From: Cruorifilaria tuberocauda
Lineage: Eukaryota; Nematoda; Chromadorea; Rhabditida; Onchocercidae
NCBI GenBank assembly: GCA_013365365.1
Contig: JABVXU010000138.1
Location: 60,826 to 124,825, forward strand
Direction: 5' to 3'
DNA length: 64,000 nt
Position 1 is the stretch's first letter. Each line of letters begins with the position of its first letter. Made by a program: the position numbers and the translations under genes. Below the pieces are notes generated by a model. That model was given only the letters and a program-made list of their open reading frames with translations, searched no databases and had not been told where the DNA came from. Positions 13,101-28,100 of this stretch are shown here, in pieces.

Positions 13101-16100
13101 TTGCAATCTTAAATACTAAGTAAGAATGAATAGTTTTCTCGGATGAATAAATTAGCTATTCGATCGGAAATAGTGAAAAGAATTGAAAACGCACATCGTA
13201 GTGCAAAGTTAGGAGAAAAATTCAAGTAAAAAAGAAAACATGTATTATCCATTTAAAAAGAATATGTCCTTCTAAAAGTTTACAATTCTATTGTTTTACC
13301 TCTCCACTTCAATTTCTTTATCAACGACTTCCTGAGCCATGAGTTGTTGGGTTACCGGCGATGTTGTAGCCGAAACTATAAACTGACCGGAAGTAGAACG
13401 AAGAATACGTGATGAATCTGCAAGGGATCAATTGGATTTACCTTGTAAGAAACAAATCGCTAAAACAGAATTATTCGAGAAAGTTTGAAAATAATAATAA
13501 TCTTATCTCTTTAAAATATGAAATGAAAAAAGAAAAAATTTTTAATATCTCAATGTCCATAAATTAAAATCTTAATTAATTTGAAAATTGCAAACTTCGA
13601 TAGAATTCCAAATATTTGTACTCGTAAAAAAAACCCACTTTTGGAACCCATGACAGGAATGATAAAGGAAGTAGAAGGTAAGGATGGCGATGATGCTTGA
13701 CTTGGAATGACTGCAGCTTCTAATTCTCGTACACGTTGCTCTAAGACTGCCACCCGCATGTCGTTATTATTTTTCATGCGACGATCATCAACTAAATATC
13801 AGAATTGAACTTGAATATAAATTTAAAAGAGGGAAATAGCTAAATTATTTAATATAAATCTAATATAATGTGCAAAGTAAATGTATACTGAAGGAAGTGT
13901 TACACTGTGCAATGTAGTAAAATATATGAAAACGAAATTAAATGATACAATTTAATAGATTAATTGAAATATGAAATAGAGGATATATTTAAGAATGATA
14001 ACGAAATAATTCAAACTGAAATTAAACTAATTTTGATATTCATACTTAAGTATATCTGAAATACATACTAATTATATGCTGATCATTTGATGGACTATCA
14101 TGATCTCGAAATCGCCAAGTATCAGCATACGATGAGATATGATATGCGGGTACTAATGCACCCATACTTTGACGTCGCTGTTGGCTAAAATGAATGAAAT
14201 TTTATTGGTATTTCAAAACTACAAATTGTAAACTTGTTATTATTCCAAATTGACAGATAAAAGATTACCTATGATTTGAACTTTTATAACTGGAATCATT
14301 ACGTTCTCGATGATGTAAATTTTGCGGCTGCGGGGCTACCATCATCTAAAAAAATAATATTTATTTAACAACAAAAATATATAAAACTGTTTTTTAAATG
14401 ATGAAAAGTTTGATTATGTCATAAAATTATCTACTTAGAAACTTATCTACACCATAAATCATAAGTGCAGATGTTAGGCTAGCACCAAAAGTATATCATA
14501 ATAACACAGACGCAAATTACTTCCTTAAAATATCTTCTAGGCCAATCTAATTCATGAAGAAAAGATAAACGTTAATAAGAAAAAAGGAAATTGAAATGCA
14601 CAATTTTGTCAATGTTAGACTCATGTGACACAATTATTGATACTGATTGATACTTGATAAAATCACCTTATTTTGATGTTCAAATAAAAGCAGATAAAAG
14701 TTTAAAATTGGCATAAGACTGAAAATTATCAGTGCGAGATCAAAACTTTTTTATATAGTTTAATATAAATAAGAGTGTATGGGCAATCATGCGAGAATCG
14801 AAAATTTATAGATGCTTATTAAACATTTTATATATTTAGTTAAATTAGTAAAATAACTCAATTATACTTTCAAACTTTGCAAGTTTTTTTCAAATATAGG
14901 TTTACTAACTCCATTCATGGATATACATAAATAAATTTTCATCAATGATCCTTCAGTTTTGTCTCAATAAAATTATTTAAAAGTAAAACCTTAAAAAAAT
15001 ATTTAAAAATATGAATACAACGCAGTATTTCCTTGAATATTTATTTGAAAGGATAAATACTGCAAATGAAATGAAAATAGATGTGAATAGTCAAGAGGTT
15101 ACTAAATTTTCAGTTCTCAATTAAATATTTACCTTGATGTAAAAAGGATATAAAAATCTTTGGTTTGTGATATGTCAAAATGATACTTTTCCTTGAACAA
15201 GAAAAATGACTTGAAATTATTTCATAGATTTTTTATTTCACAAGCTAATAGCTGTCAAAACCTCATCATCTACATTCAAAATCTTGTCTGGCACCTGTTA
15301 CATTTCAAATGTTCCAAGAAATTAGAAATCGATTAATCAATAAGTTTAAATGAATAACAATCATTATTTTCTTTAATCCTAAAGTTCATTTTCGATAATG
15401 CCTGGATAAATTCATATCTTAGTTTTATTTTACCTTTCGCGAATTTGCTGTCGAATTCATTGGTATCGTTTCATTGACCATTATCGATGTACTCGGACCA
15501 TTATTATCAGCAGGAGTTATACTTCCCGATGTACCGTGCATACGAAATGAACTGCAAATAGAAAAGCGAATAATTAAATCAAATTTGAAGGAAATTTTTA
15601 CAATATCAATTACTATGAAGAAATATCGAACTATTTTAAGCTACTGTTCTTATAAAATAAGGAAAAAAATCCATTTTTTAAATGAATATTAAATGAAATT
15701 AACAAGATATTAAGATCCAATCACATCTATTCTTAAGCATTGATAATTTTGAGAGACCAGAAGATCTTTTACAATATTTCACTTTATACGAAGCTAATAT
15801 GAAATAGAATCAACACAATCGATCGAAAAAAAGGATGTAAGCCGATATAGAGAACGGTCAGCTGTGAAAGGTCAAATGAGAAAATCACCGAGAGCAGTGG
15901 TGATCAACAACGAAGTATTAATGATGTAGCCAACAGTAAACTTAATGGCAGCTAAACAAAGATAAAATGAAGGAAGGAAGAAATATGATGAGTCATATAT
16001 GATAAACATCTTTCTTTTCCATATGCTAATCAACGGCTACCAATAATTACTGCAGAATATGATCAGTGAAATTAATATTTGAAATTTAAGGATTTCTACA

Positions 16101-19100
16101 TCTCTTATCACTTATTACAGTATAAATATGTATTTGAAAATAATATTTTTTTTAATTTTTTTATTGAAAACAAATAAGAATGGGAGAATTTTTCATGTTA
16201 ATTGCTTCATTTTATGCAATTTATTTTTTTTCTTTAGAAATGAAAAAAGAAAAGAAAAAAGAATAATAAAAACCAAAAGAAAAAATCTAAATGATAAAAA
16301 AACATGTTGTTTGTTTCTAAACTAAACGGATTAGTGCAAAAAATTAATAAAAGGATAGCGAAGTAAAAATAAAGAAAAAGAAAAACAAAATTCAAAAAGC
16401 AGTTGTTCAAAGAAAAATTATAGTATGCTAGGAGAAAAGGAAAGGAAAAGGAAGAAAATGAAGTGAAACGAGGAAGAGAGAAGGTAAGAGAGAAAGAGAA
16501 AACAAGTAATAACTGATAAAATAAACAATGATTGACAAGCACTTAAAAATTCTTCTTTACCACTTTTTTTTGTTTTTACACCTTCAATTTATATTGTTAA
16601 TAATTTTGTAATAATAAAAAAGGAACAAAAAGATTGCTGATAGATGTGAATGAAGAAAGAAATAAGTAATACAATTACAAAGTTCTAATTTATAATAATT
16701 TAAAATTTTGCAAATATTTATATCATATAAAAACAAAGTGTTTACTGAAAAAATGAAAAGATGAAGGATCCATGAAAAAGGATATCATTTCAATGAACAT
16801 TATAATTTACTCCTCACTTTTTACGAATCAACATGAGAGCCGTTAAAAAAAATTAATAATAATGTGATAATTAATTAAAATAAAACTTACGTGGAATGTA
16901 TACCACTATTATGTTTTGATGCTGCATTATTGCCCATGTTATCCGTTGTACGCATCATCAAAGATGACGCCGGCGTAATTCGCAATTCACGTGGTCGATT
17001 AGTACGAGATAACATTGAACCATCCGTTGTTGAAGTACCCTGTGAAAATTCACAGCGTGGACTACGAGATAACGGTGTTGAACAAAGTGGATATAATAGG
17101 CCTGAAAAAACAATAACAATAACGATAGATCTAATAAAATACAAAACTTAATTCAATGTTTACAGGATTAGTTATTAAATTTTAATGATATATGAAGAAA
17201 AAAGAACATTCGAAAATTAAAAGAGGAATAAAATATCAATAACAATGAAAGCAGTATTTCGATTCATTCTGCGTAATTGATTAGATCATATGATAAGATT
17301 ACTAGTTAAATGATTGTTCATTTCAGCTAAGTTAAAGATTACGAAATAAAATGAAATGAAAATTATAAAATCAAAAATTGTTTCAAAATCTGAATATTTC
17401 GAAAATTAGTATAATTAGTACATTTAGTCAACCAAAAAAGAAATTTATGCTACCACGCTGCAAATAAATTAAAATTTCTCAAATGTTCTCATAAAAAAAT
17501 TAAAAAATTGTATTTCATGTTTATTTTAAAAATACAACAATAATTTGGTATAAAAAGCATAAACTTGAAGAAATAATTTAGTATTTTAAACACATTCTCA
17601 CTAAACTATTATGACGATATGAAATTCTAACAACAATAATAATTACAAATAATATAACAGTAAAATAAATGCATAATATTCCATTCATAGAATTTTGGAA
17701 GTAATTTGTTATTTGTTACATGGAGCCTATATGAAAGCCTATGGATAATAATAACAATGATGCTGAAATGCAAATAACGCTTCTTATGGAAGAAAAGAAA
17801 AGATGAAATGAAGAATGGTGAAATAATAATGAAATATATGTATACGTATATAAAGAATCAAAATTCAACAGATAGAGAGTAAATTAGGCAATGAAGCCTT
17901 ATTGGGTTGGGTAGGCTTCCAGTACTTACTGGCTGTCCAAAATGCAATCTTCGTCTGATTTCAAGAATAACTGAAGAACTATTCCCTCTCCCTCTTCTTA
18001 CCTCCTTCCTCTCTCTCTCTCTCTATTTTACTGAAGCAGTTATCATCAACAATCATCCGCATGGAAAAGATGGAAAAATATATGAGATGAGTGAATGAGT
18101 AGAGGAAGCTAAAAGGATCGATAGGAGAAAGAGGAATGAGGTGAAAAGATGCTTAGAAGATAATGAAATTCATGCCTTCTTATCTTCTTCAGTCCCATTT
18201 ACTTTATAAACCATTTCAACTATTAATTGATTGACCTTTTTGATAATGAAGAATCGATTACAAAATTAATCGAATAATAAAGAATAGTTCTAAAAAAAGA
18301 ATCTGATAGTAATGAATGAATATCATCAGTAAAGGGAATTTTCAGTTGAGTGACAAGTGAAAGAGCTATATTTACGACATGAGACGTAAACAACTTAAAA
18401 TGTTACATTTAAATGTTATTTATGTTCTCTTCTGTCTTGTCATTAATTTTAATTAAATTAGTAAAAAATGAGAAAATTAAACCTTATGAGAAAGAGCAAA
18501 GACGAATATAAAATGCAAATTAAAATTTAAATATAATAAATTCATATTTTTCTTCATTTACAATATCAATTAATAGATATTCATTATATTTATAGTTTGG
18601 AAATATAACTATACAAACAAATATCATAATAGTTATATCGAAAACTGATATAGACTATAATTGACCGACAACAAATTAGCGATATTATATAGACTATAAT
18701 TGATCGACAACAAATTAGCTATTTTGTTATCAAGAATAATATTGCAAAATTGATATATACAGTTCATATCATCATTATCTATTCTTTTCATCCGTAATTC
18801 TTTAATTATTCCAATTGCAAATCGATATCGCTGCCACTATCACATCATTATCATCATCATTACATCTTCGTTTTAATTCGAAAAAAGTATTACTGCTACT
18901 TATTAATTTAAATACTAATATTATTGTTATAAAGATTATTCTTTGTCATTGTTGCTGATGTTGCACAGCAGCATTTTACAAAGGTAACGAAAACAGCTTC
19001 GTTTTCCGTGCACTTAATAAATTACTTAAATTCCATTATTTTATTAATTAATTGTGCATTTTATTTGTTAACATAATATTATTTCTTCTTTAATTTTTAT

Positions 19101-22100
19101 CGCAATAAATCTTTAAAGGATTTCCTTTAAATAAGTAAAATTATCACCAGTAGAAACTAAAAATCTTTTCATAAAATTAACTGAAACAAAAATCTGAAAA
19201 ACTAGTACATGATGAAATATCAACATGAAAATAAATCAACAAATGATATATTGGAAATATTCGAAACAATTATGAGGACAACAATTTCTCCTTAAATATG
19301 ATAACAATTAATTTAAGTGATTTCACCGCAACAACAACCATTTCGCTACGCATCTAAGATGCGTCTATTTAAGTTATCCATTTAGTCATAGTCTAAGCCA
19401 ATATGATTTTATCAATAATGATTTTTGGAAAGATAAGAGTAAACAATACATTGTCCTTGTCATAAATGAATGAAAGTACTTTTGATACGGCAAGAAAAAG
19501 GAAAATTCCATACTTGGTAAAATAAGAAAATTCAATAATTGGATTTCTGTTCTACTTTGACTTACAACTAATAAAAACGTGAAACTATAAAGAAAACAGC
19601 AAAAGTTATTTCATCCGCAAAATGTTGAAAAACAAAAAAAAAGAAATTAAGTTCTGCTACTCCTACGTAAGTGATCTGTTAGCTTATTTTTTGATGAATT
19701 CGGTAAAATCATTGAAATTCAGTACACTATGAATGAAACAAATGAGCTAGAATTCAAAACAGCATAAGAAACATGTACATTTAGGTTGTTGCTAACACAT
19801 TAAAGTAAAAATTATATCAGATAATTTTAACAAAATTTTCCTTATTAATTTAATTTAGATTAAATTTGATTGCTCTTAATCTTACATTCATCAATTCACT
19901 TCTCATCATTATTTCTAATTCTGTTATCATTTTTAGCACTGCCATTTCTATCAGTCTTTTTTAAAATAAATAATTCTTACCACTCAAAGTAATAGTAAAT
20001 TGTTAGAATGAAAGAAAGAAAAAAAAAGGATGTTTTACAGCATCAAATATATGAAGGGATTTTTGATGAGATTAGTTAGATTTATCATTTTTTAAAATAT
20101 CTCTCTCCTCTCTACTCTTACATTTCTTTGCTTTCAGCATTTTATGAATGGAAATTGATAGAACTCGACAATGTGTATAAATGAATTTCTTAAAAATCAT
20201 TCATTCGATAAATGATGCATAATAAAAATTTGCTGAGTAATGGCTGAAATTATCCAACAAACCACTTGAAGAATGTGATGAAAAATTCCTATAATACATA
20301 TCAGAAAAATTCAAATCCCAAAATGGTTTGAGGGAACAAAAAACTGAATGATAGAGAGCAGGAAAAGAAATATTGTGGAAATTGATTTCAAAAATACAAA
20401 ATTGAAGACAGGAAAAAAAGCTTGATTTTTTTTAGCATTTAATAAAAAACTTACATTATCAATACTCCCTAATTTATTAAAGTATAATCTTAAACATTTT
20501 ATATATTGATAATATTTGGAAAAGTGAAGAGATAGAATGGCAGATTAAAAATTAAAATTAGATTTAATACTTTAAACTATAACAACGAATCAACAAATAT
20601 TAATCAACATTTCGAAAGACTAAATTTTTTAATACTTAGAAGATTTGAGTTATATAGGGAGATAAAGGTTTTTGAAAAATCTTTCCATAATGTAATTTCA
20701 CAATCAAAAAAAAAACGAATAAAGTTCAAGAAATACTCATGTATTGAAAAAGAATGAGAAAGTATTTATAAAATAAAATGATAAAAAGAAAAGAATGGAA
20801 ACGAAAAGAAAAATGAGAAGTACACCATAAAATGACAATAATATTCTTCATTCTTGAAGACGATTCTTCATCCTTGAAGGCGCCATTCTTGAGGATTAAT
20901 TTTTCCTATTTCCTTAAAACTCTGTACCATATTTAATTTAAAAATTTACATTATTTATTTCATGCGTTCATGGATCAACATTAATCCTCGCATAATGCCA
21001 AGTTAACAGTTAACAGGTGATTGCCAATTATGAATTAAAACTTAATTAAGAGATCTAAACAGAGGAAAATTTTAATTTTAGATTTCAATTAGCTTAAAAA
21101 TAAAAGTAATACCATCTTCGGGTTGAGTATTTCGCCTGTGGCTATAATAGGGTGGTGGATCACCACAATCATGTCGTGATATCGGTGTAGGAGGTGACGT
21201 ATATGCTCGAGTGATATCAGTACTGTAATATGCTCGCACATCACCTGAATCATACGCTATATAAAGAAAAAAATGTTGCTAATTGAAAATTTATACATAA
21301 CTATTTGGGAGCAAAATTATAACAGTGATATTCGAACTTTATTAAAACATATTGTTTGTATTCAAAATCATATATATGTAAGTGAAATATTTTGTGACCC
21401 AAAAAATTTGAACGCGAATATCCGTATATGATAACACAGAAACAAAAATTGGACCACATATATAGCAGAGATGAGTTAGTGCAATAAATTAACTATTTTA
21501 AAAACAGTATAATTATATCTATTTTAAATAATATTTAAAAGGTTCATTATCATTAAATGTCGAGGTCATTTCTTTATTTTATTTCATTTTCCCTTAAAGA
21601 AATTATATGTCTAAAACGAAACTGACAAAAGTTACACATCAGATTAAAATAATGAAAATTAGAGTTTACATTAAAATAATATAAATGACGTTTTTCTTTC
21701 CTTTAAATAAATATAAAATTCTATCTCGCTTTTTTTACAATGCAAATTATTCAGAAACCATTGAGACTACAAAATTACTTCCTTTATTAAAAAAAAGATT
21801 AACGTTTAAGACTAAAGGTAAATATTTTTGAATCATTTAAAAAAATTTTTCTCTGGAAAAAAGAAACGCCAAAAATCGAACCTCTTTCATTAGCTGAACC
21901 ATAATCATGCAATGAACCTTCCCGACTTCCATGTACCGTATTAGGACCAACAACAGCTGTTCGAGTACGACCTAAAGGGTAAGTTTATGCAGGAAAGAAA
22001 AACTTTAAACAAACTTGCAGAGAAACAAAATCTATTGTTCATCATCTTATCTTTATCCTTTTATTCCTAAACAAGATTTCGAATAAAGAGCATAAGAGGG

Positions 22101-25100
22101 AAAATTCTTCTAGTGGAATTCATAATTCAGTAATTTGAAGCATCACATTAAAGAAATCGTCATATAAAGGTCCCAACTACTGCGAACATTGCCAGACTAC
22201 TGAGAGAGTAGTGGAATTCAAATTGTAAACATTAAATGGAAAACAAGAATAAACATTAATAATAATGCTCATCCTTTCTGGTATTTAATAATAAATTCGA
22301 TTTTACAAATTGTACCACTAAGCCGAGGCAAATTATTCAGAAAATAACTTTTATCCAAATAAGCAAAGTAAGCTTCATCCCTGCCTCAAAAATATAAATT
22401 GTTCCAATTATAATTATTAAATTGAAGAATAATGGAAAAATTAAAATAACACTACAGCAATAATATGGAAGAATATAATACTTACTTCCTGACAAAAATG
22501 AGTAGAATCCAGTAGTTATCCGGAAAAAGATTGTTTGCTAATTTGCTTGCAGTTATAAAATACTGATATTGTAATGATTTTGAAAATGATAACAACACAA
22601 TTGCAATTAATTACTTAAATTTTATTCTTGAAGAAGAGGGAGCGAAAGGAGGGGGATAGAAGGCGAAAAGAAATTGGAAATGAAAATACTTACTTGATAA
22701 ATTAGAATCAGGTAAAGCATCGATGTATGATGTGGAACGCACACCCGTAAATTGATCACTTTCATAGGTACATGGAATGCTTCGGTTCAATGATTGGGGG
22801 GTAGAAACACATCGCGATGGCATTCCAAATTTCAATTGTTCGTTTCCATTTTCACTTTCTCGTCGACGAAATCGTACTTAAAATGAAAATCGTTTCAAAA
22901 AAAAGTATGATTAAAAAGATTAAAAATAAAATTATAACTTAATTATAGGTTTAAATTTATTGCATTTCTAATAACTGATTTATTTTCTTTTCAAATTATT
23001 CACTTAATAATAATTATGATTGTTTTGCTTTATCTTAAAAATTAACATTTCATTTATAAAATTTTATTTAATAGTTTTATTGCAAATAATTAACACATAA
23101 TGTTTAAATTTCCCACCCGATACAATTAAATTTTCCATAATTTTTCCCATAATTATCGCCGATTTCAATATCAAAATATCGTTTAAAAGAAAAAAAAAAC
23201 TGATAAAATTAAATAAACAGTTCGCTTAATTGCAGCTGAAAGAATTTCATTTTTTCTTCATTTTTTTTTTGCAAATAAAAGAAATGAATTAATTGACAGA
23301 TTTTTTAACGATTCTTTCAGACAGCAAAAAAGATAAGAAGAAAACGACTTTGGAATGTCAATTACAAATTTTTTATCGTTATATCATTTTATCACTTTAT
23401 CATTCATTTCCTATGAATTTTTTATCATTGTAAAACCGATTAAGACGGAAAGATCCGTATATTAAATCGGCTTACGTGTTCCTTGCTCAGTTAATGAAAC
23501 AAATTGTTGCAAAATAGGTTATAGAAATACATCTTTAAATTAGGTTACTTTATTAATCGGTCATTAACGATCTCATGTTGATTAATCTCTTTAGCAAATA
23601 GTTAAAACATCTAATATGTCATAAATCGGTATCTGTTTCATTAATTAATTGAATCATAAACCCAATTTATCATCTATTAATATTGTAAAAGAAATGATAA
23701 ATAAAAGAAAGCAATTTAAATGTTATCAGATCACAATGACATTTGATAATGTTTACTCTGGTTATCAAAATATTGAATAAAATTCACAACTCAATCACTA
23801 AAACATTAAATGAAAGTCTAATCAACGATGAATTTGAAAATTTACTGTTAAATACCTATAAACTAATTAAATACTTAAGAATTCTTCCGATAAACGTTTT
23901 ATTAAGTATTTAATTGAATGTTTGTAAAAATTTTCCATATATAAAACAATAAATGCTTATCGAATATTAAACAATAATTTAATTACGAAAATTCGTATTC
24001 AAAATATTCGCTTAAGATTTTCTTTTTTATTTGAATTATTACAATTAAATACAATCAAAATTCATAAAATAAATGTAAAGGCTAACTTTAAATTAACTAA
24101 TTATCTAATAGTTAATTAACAATTAAATAATTCTTTCAACTTTTAAGCAACGAAATTTTTCATCAGGTAATCAATCATATAATTAAATAATTTCAGTATT
24201 TAATTATCTTTTTACTTTAGCAAATTAAACAGGTTTCAGAGGCACTGATAATATTAAATAGCTTCATTTACTAAATAAATTTCAGAAATTAAAATAAATC
24301 ATTTTTGCAGGAAAAAAAGAAGAATTAAAATTAAAATTTACCATTATTCAATGCAGCACCAAGCCAAGACGAGCACAGCATTCACTGAGAATAAAAAAAA
24401 TAAGATAAATGATAAAAAACAGAGGAATTTTTTGATATGAGAAAAAGGAGAGAGGAGGAGAGAGAGGGAGGGAGAGAGAGAGATGAAGAGAGGGATGAAT
24501 GGATGAAATGAAATCAACAGATGTTTCAAATGATCAGTGGGAGGAGAAAAAGATCAATGAATGGATCGATTACATTTAACTCCTCTAATTTTTCATTTCA
24601 AATATTTTTCAAATTTGATTTTCTTGAGTATAACTTAAGAATTGAATTACTCGAGAGTATATTATAGTAATATTGATAGATGAAAGTAAATGTAAATGCC
24701 ACCGAACATTGTCCACTTTTGTAAACAGTATTATTTAAACTGAACAAATTTTTCTTTCCTTTTTTCCCTCCTATTTTCTCTCAATCTCTGTCCCTTCTTG
24801 CTTCTCTTTCTCTCTCATTTTTCCACTCTCTTTTAAAAAGAGTAATGATCAGAAAGGAAGGAAAGAGAGAGGAAAGTGAAGAGAGGGAGGGGAAGAAGAA
24901 GAAGCGACAGATTGACGAAAAGAGGAGAGAGGAAAGAACAAAAGAGGTCAAATATTCCACTTCTGAATTCTGATCATTGTCAGAGAATTCTCACTGTACA
25001 AATATAGAATGCTTTTGTATGATGAAAATAGTATGTAAATCGTAGATACATCAGATAGAATGTCAAAATGAGAGGAATGTAGGATGATTAAGAGGGAGAA

Positions 25101-28100
25101 AGGATAAGGAAACGGATAAGAGACTGTAAGAATTTTAAATCAACGAAAATAGAATAGAAAAATTGAAAAAATAGTGGAAAATGAAGAGATAGGATGAGGA
25201 GAGTGAATAAAAGAATTGTTTATTTCGATGAGATGAAAACATAATGAAAAAGAAAAAAAGGAAAATTAAATAGAAATTCAAAACTTTAATCGATCGATTA
25301 ATGATATTGTTATCATAACAGTTACTATACGAATGTTATGGTTATCGTTACAACTGAAATGTTTATCTATTTTCTGAATCAAGCAAGCAAAAATCATTTT
25401 AAAGCATTAATTTGAAATTAAAATAAATCCTAAAATTCGAAATTGAACAAAAATTCTCATCTGAATTTATTTTTTATAAATTGAAGAAAGCATGTAATCA
25501 AATCAAATTAAATGATCCATGATAATGGATTTATATGTGATGATAGTATGATATAATAATGATTTAAGTATGCACCTTCAGCGTTATTTCATATTCAAAT
25601 AACTGTTTTAAGTTTGAAATTAAATTCAGGTCAAACTCATTACAATAATTCAAGATAGAGATAATGCACTGTTGTCCTGTTGAACAAAATTCAAATTTAA
25701 GTGACAATAATGAAATGAAGATGACCCAGTATGATTTGTTATCATCTTATCGTTAATAGCAGATATTGAATTCTCATCTGAAAATTTACATTTCGTGAAT
25801 TCAAATTAACTCTAACATAGCTAATTTTGATATATTCAAATTAAGTTTATTTAATTATTTTAATTTCAATTTATTTTGATTAGCACGTTTATTCTAATAT
25901 TATAACTTCTAATATAATTAAATTAAGCTAATTTAGATTTTTAATTTTTTAATGAAATTAATTTAAACATACATAATTAGATGTATTTTGAAATGTAATT
26001 CGATCTATGTATCATAATGGTGCTGTTATACAAAAATAGCAATAAGAGAAGTGAAGAGTAGTAATTAAATAAATTTATAAAGTTTGAGATTAAAGATTAA
26101 TTAACAAAAATTACGATATTTCAGCTCCAAAAAAAAAATGGTCTGATACAGTGCAGCTGAAGTAATGACATATTGCTATTGTTCTCTTCAAAAATCTTAA
26201 TGAAACAAAGAAATGTGTTTGTCGAGAAAATTCGATATTTCATCAGTGCCCGAGGCTATTATAAAAATAAACGAATTCGCTCATGGTTTCACCTTTTCAC
26301 CTTTTCACTGAAATAATGGTAACAATATTCTCATACTGATAAATTTCTTTTTTATATCAAAAGTAATTTCAAAACGTAATTTAGAGTAAAATTTCAGTAT
26401 TATGTAGTTAATTGTAGTAAATCCTGATAATGCACTCGCCATAAATGACAATGATAATTAAAAATACTTAAGATGAAGTAAAGTATAGTGAATAACTGGG
26501 TTGTTTCTTCCTTATCGTCTCTATCATTTCTTATCAGTTTTCCTACTAGCATTTTTATAATAACTGATAAGAGATAATGATCTGCAGTCTCCTTGATATT
26601 ATTCTTAATTATTATTAGCAATGACAACATCAATTTATCATTTCCGCTAATAAATTATCAATTAATTTAAATGATTTTTATATTTGTTTTCACAAGCATT
26701 TTTAATTGATTCAGTAAAATTATTTAATCGATTGATAACTTAGCAATGGAAATGATAAATTAATACTTAGAGTTTACAAATATAAGAATTATTACTATGA
26801 TATAGATGCATCTTTTTCCGCTTATCTTTGCATTCCTCTTTTATTGTTTTTTTTTTTTTAATTTCTCGATTTTACTCCATTCTCATTAATCTAAAGTTCA
26901 TAGTTCATAGTTTCTTATAAAAAGCAAATGATAAAATTGTTTGCTGAACTGATAATATAAGATGAACAGTTGCACAAATTTAGTTTATTGCTATAAAAAC
27001 GAAGGTTTACTTCTAATAATAAAATTCAAAATGAAATTAACGAAATTAAATATAAATTAATCGAAGAAATCAAAACGAAATTAAGAAATAAGAAAAAATT
27101 TATCATTATATCATCATCAATTTATCAATTTATCATGATTGATATTGTTTTGCTAAGTACTTCAAAGGAAATAATGGAAAGTAAACATTTTCATGCTATT
27201 CATTTCTTTTTTTAAAAATTTATAAAATTATGAAACAAATGAATGAAAATAGAAAATTGCTGAATAGAAGGAATGGAATAATAATTCTTGAAATGAAATA
27301 CATTGTAAAATAAAATGGAATTTTTTTATGAATCTGAAGTTTAAAACAATTGAAGACCTTTATTTTCTGTATTTTATTTCTTTCTGTTTATTTAAAATGA
27401 TACTAACGTTCTTCCAATTATGAAATTATAAAATTTTCTGATTTCAGGCATCGGAACTTATACCTGTTTCTACTTTTATCCAAAAAATCGTCATATAATC
27501 TGTGCAGGAATATTCCAAAATAATAGTAATTAATCCTTCAGCCTTGGCTCTTATAACAGAAATGAAAGCATTCCTTAGTTTAATTGTCTAAGTATAAGCA
27601 GAAGTAAGAATTCTGGGATTGAATTCCAATTAAGGTCTCATCATATATTATTTTAAGGACATTGTTTTGTCTCTTAATTCTTTGTCTTTTAAGATAGAAA
27701 TGTTATTTTGAAATATTTTCTGCGTCGTTCGATCTTTCGCTCATTCAATCTATCGGTTGTTTCATGAATTTCGGAGACTTTTTCAGTTTTAGGTCAAGTA
27801 CCATTTATTAATTCTCATTAGCTATAAAAATCAATTTGGTTTATGATCAGTTAATTGTAGTAGTACCTTTAATTAGCTAACTATACCAATTGCAATAATT
27901 CATGTTTTTTAACTTTTACTTAACTTTTTAACTATAACCTTTATTCATCAATTGATAACCTTAACCGAAAACCTTAAACTAATCTATTCTTTTTCTAAAT
28001 TTAAATAACTGACAAAACGGTCTTTTATCTTCAATACGACACGTAATTACTTAATAAATCATCCGAAACTTATTATGTAATAACCTGAAATGTTAAGCAT

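Larger units (their letters stand above)
17102..21112. other. 4-kb intron of the large coiled-coil gene
   Basis: The intron runs between the coding exons at 21256-21113 and 17101-16891. It contains a pyrimidine tract (17992-18024) and a 39-base tandem duplication (18648-18725). One exon-like 25-base segment with a strong GTAAGT donor (17954-17930) does not fit the reading phase. No other coding signal was seen. Confidence 0.6.

Noticed and set aside
16234..16542. 102-codon minus-strand ORF, F/L/S-rich
   Set aside because: It is the complement of a purine-rich simple tract inside an intron of the large gene and has no protein-like character.
16891..17151. 86-codon plus-strand ORF
   Set aside because: It is antisense to a well-supported exon of the large gene (17101-16891).
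17930..17954. 25-base exon-like segment on the minus strand with strong GTAAGT donor
   Set aside because: Its length (25, or 41 with another acceptor) breaks the frame between the exons at 21113 and 17101, so it is not a coding exon of the large gene as modelled.
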